64,000 nt of DNA from Parvibaculum sp049651025 (GCF_049651025.1 NZ_JBASBH010000077.1:1-64000), one strand, 5' to 3'. Shown: positions 1-11,798, counted from the first letter of the stretch. Made by a program: numbers and translations. Notes: generated by a model not told the origin, from the letters alone.

Positions 1-1670
1 GGCATGAAGAGAGGCGCACGCCTTCGCAGCGACGCATCTTCCTGTCCTTCGCGGTCTTTGCGGCTTGTTTCTCGCTCGTAGGCGCACGGCTTGTCGAACT
101 GGCAATTGTCGGCAGCAATCATGACGCGCGTGTCGCCGCTGTCGACACGGAAGACCCGATCCATCGTCCCGACATCCTCGACCGCAATGGCGAAGTGATG
201 GCGACAGATATCGTGACCGCGTCGCTCTATGCGGATGGCCGGGCGATCATCGATCCGCTTGAAACTGCGCGCCAGCTCGCGACCGCCTTGCCTGACCTCA
301 AGGTTGAGGACGTCGCCGCCAAGCTTGAAACGGGCCGTGCCTTCATCTGGTTGAAGCGCGATCTGACGCCGAAGCAGCAATATGCCGTTCACTATCTGGG
401 GTTGCCGGGTCTGGGTTTCCGCCGCGAACAAAAGCGCGTCTATCCGAACGGTCATAGCTCGTCGCATGTGCTCGGCATGGTCGATCTCGACAATCGCGGC
501 ACTGCCGGTATGGAGCGCTATATCGACAGGGCGCAATTGCTGGGCCGCGGGAACGAAGGGGGCGAGCGCGCTCAGCCGGTTGCCTTGTCGATCGACATGC
601 GCGTGCAGTTTGCGCTTCGCGACGAGCTTGCGAAGGGCGTCGAGGAATTCAAGGCAAAGGCCGCCGTCGGCATCATCATGGATACGCATACGGGCGAGGT
701 CATGGCGATGAGCTCGTTGCCCGATTTCGATCCCAATGAGCCTATGGTGTCGAACGACGAGGCGCGGTTTAATCGTGCGACGCTTGGCGTCTATGAGCTT
801 GGCTCCGTATTCAAGGCCGTGACGCTTGCCGCCGCCCTTGATAGCGGCAAGGTGCAGATCGGCAGCCGGTTCGACGCCACGCAGCCGATCAAGTTTGCGC
901 GTTTCACGATTCACGACTTTCATGCCGAAAACCGCTGGCTCACCGTGCCTGAGGTTTTCATGTACTCCTCGAACATCGGCACCGCCAAGATTGCGCTGCA
1001 AATGGGAACGGAGATGTATCGCGACTATTTGAGGCGCTTTGGGCTCGTCACCCAGCCTGAAATCGAATTGCCTGAATCCGGGTCGCCGCTTGTGCCCACG
1101 CGCTGGAGCGAGCTTTCGACGATTACGGTTTCGTTCGGGCAGGGCATTGCCGTTACGCCGCTTCAGGTTGTCAGCGCTATGTCGGCCATCGTCAATGGCG
1201 GCACGAAGGTATCGCCCACGTTCCTGCGTCGCGATGTGTCGAAGGAGGGCCCGCGCCTTGTCTCGACGCAAGTGAGCAAAGAGATGCGCGATCTGCTTCG
1301 CCTTGTCGTGACCGACGGGACGGGCAAGAAGGCGGACGTGCCGGGTTATCCCGTCATGGGCAAGACGGGCACCGCGGAAAAGGCCGTCAAGGGCGGCTAT
1401 GCGCGGCACCGGCTGATTTCATCGTTCCTGAGCGCGTTTCCCGCAAGCGATCCGCGCTACGCGATGCTCATCATGTTCGATGAGCCGCAGGGTTCGAAGG
1501 CGACTTATGGCTATGCGACGGCTGGCTGGAATGCTGCACCTGTGACGTCGCGCGTCATCAAGCGCGTTGCGCCGCTGCTCGGCATTCAACCTGAAGGCCT
1601 GCCGGTCGCGCCCAGAGACATGATCCACGAAGCAAAGCTTGTCACTTATGAACCGGGTGCAGGCGATTAG
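1..1670 (+). CDS. ftsI: Peptidoglycan D,D-transpeptidase FtsI (PBP3), 5' end cut off by the window
   Basis: Class B penicillin-binding protein that crosslinks septal peptidoglycan in the divisome. The reading frame is open from base 3, so the true start lies upstream; 555 residues are visible of the roughly 580 usual. A membrane anchor occupies visible residues about 12-33 after a basic stretch, followed by the dimerisation-domain motif RPDILDRNG. The transpeptidase triad is complete: SxxK (SVFK, bases 804-815, nucleophile Ser), SxN (SSN, bases 966-974) and KTG (bases 1362-1370). It heads the visible dcw cluster and ends 2 nt before murE. An internal ATG near 195 is not the start because the anchor lies upstream of it. 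Confidence 0.97.
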   Translation, partial: HEERRTPSQRRIFLSFAVFAACFSLVGARLVELAIVGSNHDARVAAVDTEDPIHRPDILDRNGEVMATDIVTASLYADGRAIIDPLETARQLATALPDLKVEDVAAKLETGRAFIWLKRDLTPKQQYAVHYLGLPGLGFRREQKRVYPNGHSSSHVLGMVDLDNRGTAGMERYIDRAQLLGRGNEGGERAQPVALSIDMRVQFALRDELAKGVEEFKAKAAVGIIMDTHTGEVMAMSSLPDFDPNEPMVSNDEARFNRATLGVYELGSVFKAVTLAAALDSGKVQIGSRFDATQPIKFARFTIHDFHAENRWLTVPEVFMYSSNIGTAKIALQMGTEMYRDYLRRFGLVTQPEIELPESGSPLVPTRWSELSTITVSFGQGIAVTPLQVVSAMSAIVNGGTKVSPTFLRRDVSKEGPRLVSTQVSKEMRDLLRLVVTDGTGKKADVPGYPVMGKTGTAEKAVKGGYARHRLISSFLSAFPASDPRYAMLIMFDEPQGSKATYGYATAGWNAAPVTSRVIKRVAPLLGIQPEGLPVAPRDMIHEAKLVTYEPGAGD

Positions 1671-1672
1671 GA

Positions 1673-3154
1673 ATGTTGATTGACATGCGGCTCGCGGCGC
1701 TGATCGGGTCCGATCTTCCCCCGCTTCCCGAAGGGGACGCGACGGAGATCGTCGGCCTGACGGCAGACAGCCGCGAAGTGCGCCCCGGCTTCCTCTTTGC
1801 AGCTCTTCCCGGCACCAAGGTCGACGGCACGCGTTTTATTCCGCAGGCGATTGCGCAGGGCGCATCGGCAATCCTCATTCAGTCCGGCGCTGAAATCTCG
1901 GTCAATGTGCCGGTCATCGCGGATCGTAATCCGCGCCGTCGACTGGCATTGATGGCCGCCCGGTTTTTCGCCAGGCAGCCGAGCACGGTCGTTGCCGTCA
2001 CAGGCACCAACGGCAAGACATCCATCGTCACTTTCGTGCGGCAGATCTGGACGGCGCTTGGCTATGAAGCGGCGAGTCTTGGCACAGTCGGCATTGCGAG
2101 CGCCAGGGGCGAGCGCGATCTGGGCGCGACGACGCCCGATCCCGTTACGTTGCAAGCAGCACTCGCAGAGTTAGCGGACGAGGGCGTGAGCCATCTTGCC
2201 ATGGAAGCGTCGAGCCACGGCCTTGCGCAATATCGCCTCGACGGCGTCAAGCTTGCCGCCGCAGCCTTTACGAACATCACGCGCGATCATCTCGACTATC
2301 ATCGGGATTTCGAGGATTACACCTATTCGAAGCTGCGCTTGTTCGGCGAAGTGATGGCGCCGGGCGGCGTTGCCGTGCTGAATGCCGACGCCGCGCATTT
2401 TGCCGAATTCGAAGCCATCTCCTGGGCGCGCGGTCATCGCGTGATCTCTGTCGGGCGCAAGGGCCGCAGCATTTGCCTTGCGGCGGCGCGGCCCACGGCG
2501 CGGGGGCAGGTTCTCGATATCATTCATGAAGGCCGGAACTATACCGTCAACCTGCCGCTTATCGGTGCGTTTCAGGCGTCGAATGCGCTTGTCGCAGCCG
2601 GCCTTGCGATCGGCAGCGGCGCGCCTGCTGAGAAGGTTTTCGCCGCGCTCGAAACTCTTAAAGGCGCCAAGGGGCGGCTGGAAGAAGCCGCGCATCTGCC
2701 GAATGGCGCTTCGGTCTATATCGATTACGCCCATACGCCGGACGCGCTCATCAATCTGCTTGAGGCGATGCGGCCGCATACGGACAGGCAACTCGTCGTC
2801 GTTTTCGGCTGTGGCGGCGATCGCGATCCGGGCAAGCGCCCCCAGATGGGCGAGGCCGCCACGAAGCTTGCCGATATCGTTTATGTGACCGACGACAATC
2901 CGCGCAGCGAAGATGCGGGCGCCATTCGTGCTGCGATCCTTACGGCGGCTCCCGGTGCCATCGAGATCGGCGATCGCGCCAAGGCCATCGAGACCGCAAT
3001 GCGCGGACTCAATGTCGGCGATGTGCTGGTCATTGCGGGCAAGGGGCACGAAACGGGCCAGATCGTAGGCGCGCAAGTCATTCATTTCTCCGATCATGAA
3101 GCCGTTCGCGATGCCGAAGAGCGGATCGCCAGCGAAACAGGGGGTGGCGCATGA
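1673..3154 (+). CDS. murE: UDP-MurNAc-L-Ala-D-Glu:meso-diaminopimelate ligase MurE
   Basis: Cytoplasmic Mur ligase that adds the third stem-peptide residue using ATP. 493 aa, normal for the family. The P-loop GTNGKT sits at residues 111-116, after an N-terminal UDP-binding domain, and the C-terminal domain carries D408-N-P-R411, the signature of ligases that add meso-diaminopimelate rather than lysine. The start is ATG 1673, 2 nt after ftsI; a second in-frame ATG at 1685 is possible. The last 4 nt overlap murF (ATGA), which implies translational coupling. Confidence 0.97.
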   Translation: MLIDMRLAALIGSDLPPLPEGDATEIVGLTADSREVRPGFLFAALPGTKVDGTRFIPQAIAQGASAILIQSGAEISVNVPVIADRNPRRRLALMAARFFARQPSTVVAVTGTNGKTSIVTFVRQIWTALGYEAASLGTVGIASARGERDLGATTPDPVTLQAALAELADEGVSHLAMEASSHGLAQYRLDGVKLAAAAFTNITRDHLDYHRDFEDYTYSKLRLFGEVMAPGGVAVLNADAAHFAEFEAISWARGHRVISVGRKGRSICLAAARPTARGQVLDIIHEGRNYTVNLPLIGAFQASNALVAAGLAIGSGAPAEKVFAALETLKGAKGRLEEAAHLPNGASVYIDYAHTPDALINLLEAMRPHTDRQLVVVFGCGGDRDPGKRPQMGEAATKLADIVYVTDDNPRSEDAGAIRAAILTAAPGAIEIGDRAKAIETAMRGLNVGDVLVIAGKGHETGQIVGAQVIHFSDHEAVRDAEERIASETGGGA

Positions 3155-4587
3155 CCCCTCTCTGGACACGCGACGATGTCGTTTCGGCCACTCAGGGCGA
3201 GCCTGAGGGCGCTGACTGGAATGCCAATGGCGTTTCGATCGACAGCCGCACTCTCGAACAGGGCGATTTGTTTGTCGCTATCAAAGGCGAGAATACGGAC
3301 GGCCATGCTTATGTCGATGCCGCGTTCGAGCGCGGAGCGGCGGCGGCGGTCGTCTCCGATGTGACGCAGTCCATGCGTGATGCCGGGCCGCTTGTCATCG
3401 TGCCGGACGCTCTCGAAGCCTTGAACCAGCTCGGCCGCGCCGCGCGCCATCGCACGGCCGCGAAGATTGTCGCCGTGACGGGCAGCGTCGGCAAGACCGG
3501 CACCAAGGAAGCGCTGCGGATGATCCTGTCCGAGCAGGGCCCGACGCATGCATCCGCGCTGTCCTATAACAATCTCTGGGGCGTTCCACTGTCGCTGGCG
3601 CGCATGCCCATCGAGACGCGTTTCGGCATTCTCGAAATCGGCATGAACCATGCGGGCGAGATCACGCCGCTGTCGAAGCTGGTCGAGCCTTTCATCGCGC
3701 TCATCACCACGGTCGAAGCCGTGCATATGGCCCACTTCAATTCGATTGAAGAGATCGCCGATGCGAAGGCTGAAATCTTTGACGGGCTGCAGGCGGGCGG
3801 TATCGCGATCCTGAACAGGGACAATCCGCATTTCGCCCGGCTCGAAGCCCGTGCGAAAGCCGCCGGCGCGGGCCGCATCATTTCTTTCGGCGAACATCAG
3901 GACGCCGATGCGCGGCTTGAAAAGGTTGCGCTCAAGGATAATTGCTCGTGCGTTTCCGCGACGATCTGCGGCACGCCCGTCACATACAAGCTCGGCGTTC
4001 CCGGCCGCCATATCGTGATGAACAGCCTTGCCATGCTTGCCTGCGTCAAGGCGCTCGATGCCGACCTCACGCTCGCGGCTCTCGCGCTTGCTCATCTAGA
4101 GGCCCCATCAGGTCGCGGCGAGCGTCACCACGTCGAGGCGGCGGGGCGGCCGTTCACGTTGATCGACGAAAGCTATAACGCCAACCCCGCTTCCATGCGC
4201 GTTTCGATCGAAACGCTTGGCCAGGTAGAGCCGGGGCACAGGGCGCGGCGCATTGCGGTTCTCGGCGACATGCTGGAACTCGGGCCGACATCGCGTGCCC
4301 TGCATCGCGAGCTTGCCGTGCCGCTCGCACGCGCGGATATCGATCTTGTTTATGCCTGCGGCCCGGATATGCGCGAACTTTTTGATGCGTTGCCGGCCGA
4401 CAGGCAGGGGCTCTACGCCGAAACATCCGATGGGCTCATCACGCCGCTGACTGAAGCTATTCAGGATGGTGACGTTGTGATGGTGAAGGGGTCAAACGGC
4501 TCACGCATGAAGCCGATTGTCGAAGCATTGCTAGCGCTTGGGGACGACGATAGCGCAAGCATAAGGCGCAACAGGGGGGAAGCCTGA
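3151..4587 (+). CDS. murF: UDP-MurNAc-tripeptide:D-Ala-D-Ala ligase MurF
   Basis: Adds the D-Ala-D-Ala dipeptide to the muramyl tripeptide, completing the soluble pentapeptide precursor. 478 aa. The ATP-binding loop GSVGKTGTK is at residues 111-119; GSVGKT in place of the GTNGKT of MurD and MurE is typical of MurF. The central domain has the ligase motif NAGEI-like segment (GMNHAGEI) and the C-terminal domain contains DESYNANP, also characteristic of MurF. ATG at 3151 overlaps murE by 4 nt, and the stop overlaps the mraY start by one base (TGATG). Confidence 0.97.
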   Translation: MTPLWTRDDVVSATQGEPEGADWNANGVSIDSRTLEQGDLFVAIKGENTDGHAYVDAAFERGAAAAVVSDVTQSMRDAGPLVIVPDALEALNQLGRAARHRTAAKIVAVTGSVGKTGTKEALRMILSEQGPTHASALSYNNLWGVPLSLARMPIETRFGILEIGMNHAGEITPLSKLVEPFIALITTVEAVHMAHFNSIEEIADAKAEIFDGLQAGGIAILNRDNPHFARLEARAKAAGAGRIISFGEHQDADARLEKVALKDNCSCVSATICGTPVTYKLGVPGRHIVMNSLAMLACVKALDADLTLAALALAHLEAPSGRGERHHVEAAGRPFTLIDESYNANPASMRVSIETLGQVEPGHRARRIAVLGDMLELGPTSRALHRELAVPLARADIDLVYACGPDMRELFDALPADRQGLYAETSDGLITPLTEAIQDGDVVMVKGSNGSRMKPIVEALLALGDDDSASIRRNRGEA

Positions 4588-5675
4588 TGCTTTACGAGCT
4601 GGTCGCGGGTATGTCGAAAGACCTGAACGCATTGAACGTCTTTCGCTACATCACGTTCCGCACAGGCGGAGCGACGATGACCGCGCTCCTCCTGACCTTT
4701 GTGTTTGGTCCGCGCGTCATCGCCATGCTGAAGGCGCGGCAGCGCAAGGGCCAGCCGATCCGCGAGGATGGGCCGAAGTCGCATATCGTGATGAAGCAGG
4801 GCACGCCGACAATGGGCGGGTTCCTCATCCTCTTCGGCATCGTGCCGTCGGTTCTGCTCTGGTCCGATCTTTCGAACCGTTATGTCTGGATCGTGCTTTT
4901 CGTCACGCTGGGTTTCGGCGCGGTGGGTTTCGCCGACGACTACCTGAAGGTCTCGAAAATCTCGCCCAAGGGCGTGCCGGGCCGCGTGAAACTCTTCTTC
5001 GAATTCATCATTGCCTTCCTCGCGATGTGGGCGCTGGTGTCGGTGGCGAAAGAGCCGCTTGCCACCGCGCTGACCATTCCCTTCTTCAAGGGCGTCCTCA
5101 TTCAGCTCGGCGCGCTCTTCTTCCTGTTCGGTGCTTTGGTCATCGTCGGATCGTCGAATGCGGTGAACCTCACCGATGGTCTCGACGGTCTTGCCATCGT
5201 GCCGGTGATGATTGCAGCGGCGAGCCTCGGCCTCATCGTCTATCTCGTCGGCAACGTCGTCTTCGCCGACTATCTGCAGATACATTTTGTTCCCGGAACC
5301 GGTGAACTTGCCGTCTTTTGCGGCGCTTTGATTGGCGCAGGATTGGGCTTTCTCTGGTACAACGCACCGCCCGCCATGGTGTTCATGGGCGACACTGGCT
5401 CGCTCGCCCTTGGCGGCGCGCTCGGCGCGATTTCGGTTGCTGCAAAGCACGAACTTGTCCTCGCCATTATCGGCGGGCTTTTCGTGCTTGAGGCGGTATC
5501 CGTCATCGTGCAGGTGGCGTCGTTCAAGCTCACCGGCAAGCGGGTTTTCCGCATGGCGCCGCTGCATCATCACTTCGAGCAGAAGGGATGGGCAGAGCCC
5601 ACCATCGTCGTTCGTTTCTGGATCATCGCCGTGGTGCTGGCGATGATCGGTCTGGCCACTTTGAAACTGAGGTAA
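4587..5675 (+). CDS. mraY: Phospho-MurNAc-pentapeptide transferase MraY
   Basis: Polytopic inner-membrane enzyme that transfers phospho-MurNAc-pentapeptide to undecaprenyl phosphate to make lipid I. 362 aa with about ten hydrophobic segments. Conserved cytoplasmic motifs are present: KxGTPTMGG (KQGTPTMGG, residues 70-78), the Asp pair in GFADDY (D117-D118), NLTDGLDGLA, and the histidine motif LHHHFE near the C-terminus. The start shares one base with the murF stop; murD follows after 4 nt. Length and motifs are fully standard. Confidence 0.97.
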   Translation: MLYELVAGMSKDLNALNVFRYITFRTGGATMTALLLTFVFGPRVIAMLKARQRKGQPIREDGPKSHIVMKQGTPTMGGFLILFGIVPSVLLWSDLSNRYVWIVLFVTLGFGAVGFADDYLKVSKISPKGVPGRVKLFFEFIIAFLAMWALVSVAKEPLATALTIPFFKGVLIQLGALFFLFGALVIVGSSNAVNLTDGLDGLAIVPVMIAAASLGLIVYLVGNVVFADYLQIHFVPGTGELAVFCGALIGAGLGFLWYNAPPAMVFMGDTGSLALGGALGAISVAAKHELVLAIIGGLFVLEAVSVIVQVASFKLTGKRVFRMAPLHHHFEQKGWAEPTIVVRFWIIAVVLAMIGLATLKLR

Positions 5676-5679
5676 GAGA

Positions 5680-7085
<1,406 letters not shown>

Positions 7086-7089
<4 letters not shown>

Positions 7090-8234
7090 TCCGTCTCGCG
7101 CGCACCAATCGCAGCCGCATTGCCGAATGGTGGTGGACCGTCGACAAGTGGACCTTGTTCGGCCTGTTCTGCCTGATGCTTATCGGCGGCGTGTTGACGC
7201 TCGCGGCCAGCCCTGCCGTCGCGATGCGCATTCACCTGCCGCCGTTCCATTTCGTTTACCGGCAGATGTTTTTCCTGATTCCGACGATCGGGGTCATGAT
7301 CGGCGTGTCGCTGCTCAATGTGCGGCAGGTGCGTCGTCTGGCAGCCATCGTCTTTCTCGTCGCTTTCACGTTGATGACTCTGACGCTTGTCATCGGTCCT
7401 GAAGTCAAGGGTGCGCATCGCTGGCTCCAGCTCGGCCCGCTCGCGATCCAGCCGTCGGAATTCGTGAAGCCCTCCTTCATCGTTCTTGCCGCCTGGATGT
7501 TTGCCGAAGCGCAGCGGACGCCGGGCTTTCCGGGCACTGCGATTGCGCTTGTGCTTTACGCGATGGTGGTCGGCGTCCTGGCGCTGCAGCCGGATTTCGG
7601 CCAGCTCATGCTTGTCACCATGGTTTTCGGTGCGATCTTCTTCATGGCGGGACTGTCCTGGCGCTGGATCGGCTCGCTTGCGGCAGTGGCGCTTATCGGC
7701 GCGGTTGCCGCCTACACGTTGATGCCGCATGTGACGAGCCGCGTTGATCGCTTTCTCAACCCCGAATCCGGCGACACGTATCAGATCGATCGCGCGCTTG
7801 ACGCCTTCCACACCGGCGGCTTCTTCGGTCGCGGTCCCGGCGAAGGCGAAGTGAAGCGCATCCTTCCTGACGCGCATACTGACTTCATCTTTGCGGTTGC
7901 GGCGGAAGAATACGGGATCATCGCCGGCTTGCTGATCATCGGCGTTTTCTCCTTTGTCGTTCTGCGCACCTTGCGGCGCTCGATGGAAGAGCAAGACCTT
8001 TTCGTGCAGTTTGCATCCTGCGGGCTGATCGCGCTTTTCGGATTGCAGGCGCTCATCAATATGGCGGTGAACGTCAATCTCATCCCGGCAAAGGGTATGA
8101 CGTTGCCGTTCATCTCCTATGGCGGCTCCTCGATGATCGCACTCGCCTTGACCATGGGCATGTTGCTGGCTCTGACGCGCCGTCGCGCCGGAAGCCATGT
8201 GACGCCGCCCAACGGAAAGAGGGCGCACGCATGA
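7086..8234 (+). CDS. ftsW: Peptidoglycan glycosyltransferase FtsW
   Basis: SEDS-family polytopic membrane protein; with FtsI it polymerises septal glycan strands from lipid II. 382 aa with about ten transmembrane segments. Family motifs: GAHRWLQLGPLAIQPSEFVK in the middle and NLIPAKGMTLPFISYGGSS near the C-terminus. The short basic N-terminus before the first membrane segment is cytoplasmic. ATG 7086 overlaps murD by 4 nt and the stop overlaps murG by 4 nt. FtsW rather than RodA is assigned from the dcw context. Confidence 0.96.
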
Positions 8235-9421
8235 AGCTTCGCCCTGAAGGTCCGGTTGTCATTGCCGCTGGCGGCACGGGGGGGCATTTGTTCCCCGGTC
8301 AGGCGCTTGCGCAGGAACTGCGCCGCCGCGGTCGGCATATCGTGCTCATCACCGATGAGCGCGTTCAGCGTTTCGACACGCTGTTCCCCGGTGCCGATAT
8401 TTTTTCTGTGCCGTCCGCCACGCCGAATGATCGCGGCCTTGTGGGGCTTGCGAAATCTGCGCCTGCGATCCTGTCAGGCATCGCGCAGGCTTTCGGCATT
8501 CTCGGTCGTGTCGAGCCATCCGTTGTTATCGGCTTTGGCGGTTATCCGACCTTGCCGCCTCTTGCGGCGGCGATCCTGCGGCGTATCCCGACCTGCGTTC
8601 ATGAGCAGAATGCCGTGCTTGGCCGCGTCAATCGGCTTGTTGCGCCTTATGTGCATGCCATCGCGTCGACTTTTGCCGGGCCGAAATTCATGCGTCCGCG
8701 CGATGCGGGCAAGCTGGTCGTCACAGGCAATCCCGTTCGCGATGCGGTGATGGCTCATGCAGGCGCGCCTTATGCAGCGCCGGACGCAGGCGCGCGCATC
8801 AATCTCCTCGTTTTCGGCGGCAGCCAGGGCGCCCGCGTGATGAGCGATGTCGTTCCCGGCGCACTTGCCCGTTTGCCGGAAGCCTTGCGCGCCCGTCTCG
8901 ACGTTGTGCAGCAGGCGCGACCCGAGGATATCGACCGCGTGCGCAACCTCTATTCCGAAGCTGGTATCCACGCCGAGCTTCAAAGCTTTTTCGACGATAT
9001 GCCTGCGCGCATCGCGGCTGCGCATCTCGTCATCGGCCGTTCCGGCGCTTCGACCGTCAGCGAGTTGTCCGTCATCGGGCGCCCGTCGATCCTCGTTCCG
9101 CTTCCCCATTCACTCGACAACGACCAGAAGGCCAATGCCGAAAAATTGCAGGCGGCTGGCGCGGGACTCATGATCGAACAGAAGTATTTCACCGAAGAAA
9201 CGCTGGCCGAACGCCTGAGCGGCTTTTTTGCCGATGCGACAACGCTTGCAAGCGCCGCGCGAGCCGCGCTTTCGCAAGGTGCGCCCAATGCGGTGCGGCG
9301 CCTTGCCGATCTTGTCGAGGCGCTCGGCCGTGGCGAGTTTCACGCCGTGCACAATGCGGCGCCGCTTGCCGACGATATCGGTCCTTCCGGTCCGCTTCTT
9401 TTTGCGCAGGGAGGTTGCTGA
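8231..9421 (+). CDS. murG: UDP-GlcNAc:lipid I N-acetylglucosaminyltransferase MurG
   Basis: Peripheral membrane GT28 glycosyltransferase that converts lipid I to lipid II. 396 aa, slightly longer than E. coli MurG (355), the excess being mainly a C-terminal tail after the last recognisable helix. The first glycine-rich loop GGTGGH is at residues 14-19; HEQNAVLGRVNR, GGSQGARV and the nucleotide-binding GRSGASTVSE follow in order. It overlaps ftsW by 4 nt and murC by 1 nt. Confidence 0.96.
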   Translation: MKLRPEGPVVIAAGGTGGHLFPGQALAQELRRRGRHIVLITDERVQRFDTLFPGADIFSVPSATPNDRGLVGLAKSAPAILSGIAQAFGILGRVEPSVVIGFGGYPTLPPLAAAILRRIPTCVHEQNAVLGRVNRLVAPYVHAIASTFAGPKFMRPRDAGKLVVTGNPVRDAVMAHAGAPYAAPDAGARINLLVFGGSQGARVMSDVVPGALARLPEALRARLDVVQQARPEDIDRVRNLYSEAGIHAELQSFFDDMPARIAAAHLVIGRSGASTVSELSVIGRPSILVPLPHSLDNDQKANAEKLQAAGAGLMIEQKYFTEETLAERLSGFFADATTLASAARAALSQGAPNAVRRLADLVEALGRGEFHAVHNAAPLADDIGPSGPLLFAQGGC

Positions 9422-10878
9422 TGCGTCCGGCTCCTCTCGATATTGGCACCATTCACTTCGTCGGCATCGGCGGCATCGGCATGAGCGGCATTGCCGAGGT
9501 CATGAAGAATCTCGGCTACAAGGTGCAGGGCAGCGATGTCAGCGATAGCGCCAATGTAAAGCGTCTTCGCGGACTCAAAATTCCCGTGTCGGTCGGCCAT
9601 GCGGCCGCCAATCTTGGCGATGCGCAGGTGATTGTCGTGTCGTCGGCGATCAAAGCGGATAATCCCGAGCTTGTTGAAGCACGGGCGCGGTTTCTGCCTG
9701 TCGTGCGCCGCGCCGAAATGCTCGCCGAGCTGATGCGCCTCAAATCCTGCATCGCCATTGGCGGCACGCATGGCAAGACGACGACGACGTCGCTGGTCGC
9801 AGCGATTCTTGAAGCGGCCGTGCTTGATCCAACCGTCATCAATGGCGGTATCATCAACGCCTATGGCACCAATGCGCGTCTTGGTGCAGGCGAGTGGATG
9901 GTTGTCGAGGCGGATGAATCCGACGGCACATTCGTGAAGTTGCCCGCGACCATCGCCATAGTCACCAATATCGACCCCGAGCATCTCGACTATTACGGCA
10001 CCTTCGATGCCGCACGCGATGCCTTCCTCGCCTTTGTCGAAAACGTGCCGTTCTATGGTTGCGCGGTCATGTGCATTGACCATCCGGAAGTGCAGTCGCT
10101 GATCGGGCGCGTTCGCGACCGGCGCATCGTTACCTATGGCACAAGCCCGCAGGCCGATATTCGCGCCACCAATGCGCGCATGGAAAAAGGCCAGAATGTA
10201 TTCGATGTGACGATCACGGATCGCAAGACGGGCAAGGTGCACGAGTTGCCCGCCATTCGCATGCCGATGCCGGGCCGTCATAACATGCTGAACAGCCTTG
10301 CCGCTGTCGGCGTCGCCTGGCAGATGGGCATCAAGGAAGCGGTCATCCGCAAGGCGCTGGAAGGTTTCGGCGGTGTGAAGCGGCGCTTCACACATGTCGG
10401 CGAGTGGAATGGCGTCAATATCTATGACGATTATGGCCATCATCCGGTTGAGATCGCGGCTGTGTTGCAGGCGGCGCGTTCGGCGTCCGAGGGCCGCATC
10501 ATCGCCGTCGTGCAGCCGCATCGCTACACACGCCTTCACAATTTGTTCGATGAATTTTCATCCTGCTTCAACGACGCCGATACGGTGATCGTTGCCGATG
10601 TCTATGCCGCAGGCGAGCAGCCGATCGAGGGCGCGAGCCGCGACGGGCTTGTCGCCGGTCTCCATGATCGCGGCCATCGTCATGCCGTGCCGCTCGAAAA
10701 CCCGGAGGCTTTGCCGAAGCTCATCGCCGAGCTAGCAAAGCCGGGCGACTTTGTCGTCTGCCTCGGCGCGGGTTCGATCACCAATTGGGCGAATGCGCTG
10801 CCAGCTGATCTGGAAGCGCTCGGCAAGAAGGGCGCGGCAAAGGCGAAATCCACAGTTAAAAAGGGGAAGGGCAAATGA
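9421..10878 (+). CDS. murC: UDP-MurNAc:L-alanine ligase MurC
   Basis: First Mur ligase, adding L-Ala to UDP-MurNAc. From ATG 9421 it is 485 aa. The N-terminal domain starts with HFVGIGGIGMSGIAE, the nucleotide loop GTHGKT is at residues 115-120 (His in this position separates MurC from MurD/E/F), and HHPVEI marks the C-terminal domain. I prefer ATG 9421, which overlaps the murG stop by one base, over the in-frame TTG at 9415. The C-terminus is lysine-rich. It overlaps murB by 4 nt. Confidence 0.96.
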   Translation: MRPAPLDIGTIHFVGIGGIGMSGIAEVMKNLGYKVQGSDVSDSANVKRLRGLKIPVSVGHAAANLGDAQVIVVSSAIKADNPELVEARARFLPVVRRAEMLAELMRLKSCIAIGGTHGKTTTTSLVAAILEAAVLDPTVINGGIINAYGTNARLGAGEWMVVEADESDGTFVKLPATIAIVTNIDPEHLDYYGTFDAARDAFLAFVENVPFYGCAVMCIDHPEVQSLIGRVRDRRIVTYGTSPQADIRATNARMEKGQNVFDVTITDRKTGKVHELPAIRMPMPGRHNMLNSLAAVGVAWQMGIKEAVIRKALEGFGGVKRRFTHVGEWNGVNIYDDYGHHPVEIAAVLQAARSASEGRIIAVVQPHRYTRLHNLFDEFSSCFNDADTVIVADVYAAGEQPIEGASRDGLVAGLHDRGHRHAVPLENPEALPKLIAELAKPGDFVVCLGAGSITNWANALPADLEALGKKGAAKAKSTVKKGKGK

Positions 10879-11798
10879 TGACCGCGCGCGTCTCATCCTC
10901 TTCTCTGATCGAGCGTTTGCCGAAGGTGCGCGGCGAGCTGGTCGCGAATGCGCCGCTGGCGCCGCTCACCTGGTTCCGCGTCGGCGGCCCGGCGGAGGTT
11001 CTGTTTCGCCCGGTCGATGCAGACGATCTCGCGGCGTTTCTTGCCGCCACGCCTGAAGATATTCCGGTGACGGTGATCGGCGTCGGCTCGAACCTTCTTG
11101 TTCGCGATGGTGGCGTCGAAGGTGTCGTGATCCGTCTCGGCAAGGGCTTCATGCAGATCGAGGCGCTTGAGGGCAACCGGGTTCGCGCCGGCACGGCGGC
11201 ACTCGATGTTGCCGTTGCGCGCGTCGCACAGGAAGCGGGTATTGCCGGCCTGGAATTCTATCGCGGTATTCCCGGCTCCATCGGCGGCGCGTTGCGTATG
11301 AATGGCGGCGCATACGAGCGCGAAACGAAAGATGTGCTGATCGAGGCCGTCGCGCTTGATCGCAAGGGCATTCGTCATGTGCTCAGCAATGCCGACATGA
11401 AATACACCTATCGTCATTGCGGCATTCCGGACGGCTATATTTTCGTCGAGGCGACTTTTCAGGGCAGGCCCGGCGACAAGGCGGAAATCCTCGGCCGTAT
11501 GGACGAGATCACGGCGAAGCGCGAAGCGAGCCAGCCGATCCGCACACGCACGGGCGGCTCGACCTTCAAGAATCCGCAAGGGCACAAGTCCTGGCAGCTG
11601 ATCGATGCGGCGGGAGGGCGCGGCCTTGCGCATGGCGGTGCACAGGTGTCGGAACTGCACTGCAATTTTCTCATCAATACGGGCGACGCGACCGCCGCCG
11701 ATCTTGAAGATCTTGGCGAGGAAGTGCGCGCGCGCGTGAAGGCACAGAGCGGCATCATGCTGGATTGGGAAATCAAACGTATAGGGGAGCGCGCATGA
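10875..11798 (+). CDS. murB: UDP-N-acetylenolpyruvoylglucosamine reductase MurB
   Basis: FAD- and NADPH-dependent reductase making UDP-MurNAc from the MurA product. 307 aa, the short type II form. FAD-binding motifs: GVGSNLLVRDGG and IPGSIGGALRMNGGAYE; the catalytic-serine segment GGSTFKNP is followed by the C-terminal GGAQVSELHCNFLINTG. A second ATG three bases downstream (10878) is equally possible. It overlaps murC and ddl by 4 nt each. No murA gene is visible in the window, so the first committed step is encoded elsewhere. Confidence 0.96.
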   Translation: MMTARVSSSSLIERLPKVRGELVANAPLAPLTWFRVGGPAEVLFRPVDADDLAAFLAATPEDIPVTVIGVGSNLLVRDGGVEGVVIRLGKGFMQIEALEGNRVRAGTAALDVAVARVAQEAGIAGLEFYRGIPGSIGGALRMNGGAYERETKDVLIEAVALDRKGIRHVLSNADMKYTYRHCGIPDGYIFVEATFQGRPGDKAEILGRMDEITAKREASQPIRTRTGGSTFKNPQGHKSWQLIDAAGGRGLAHGGAQVSELHCNFLINTGDATAADLEDLGEEVRARVKAQSGIMLDWEIKRIGERA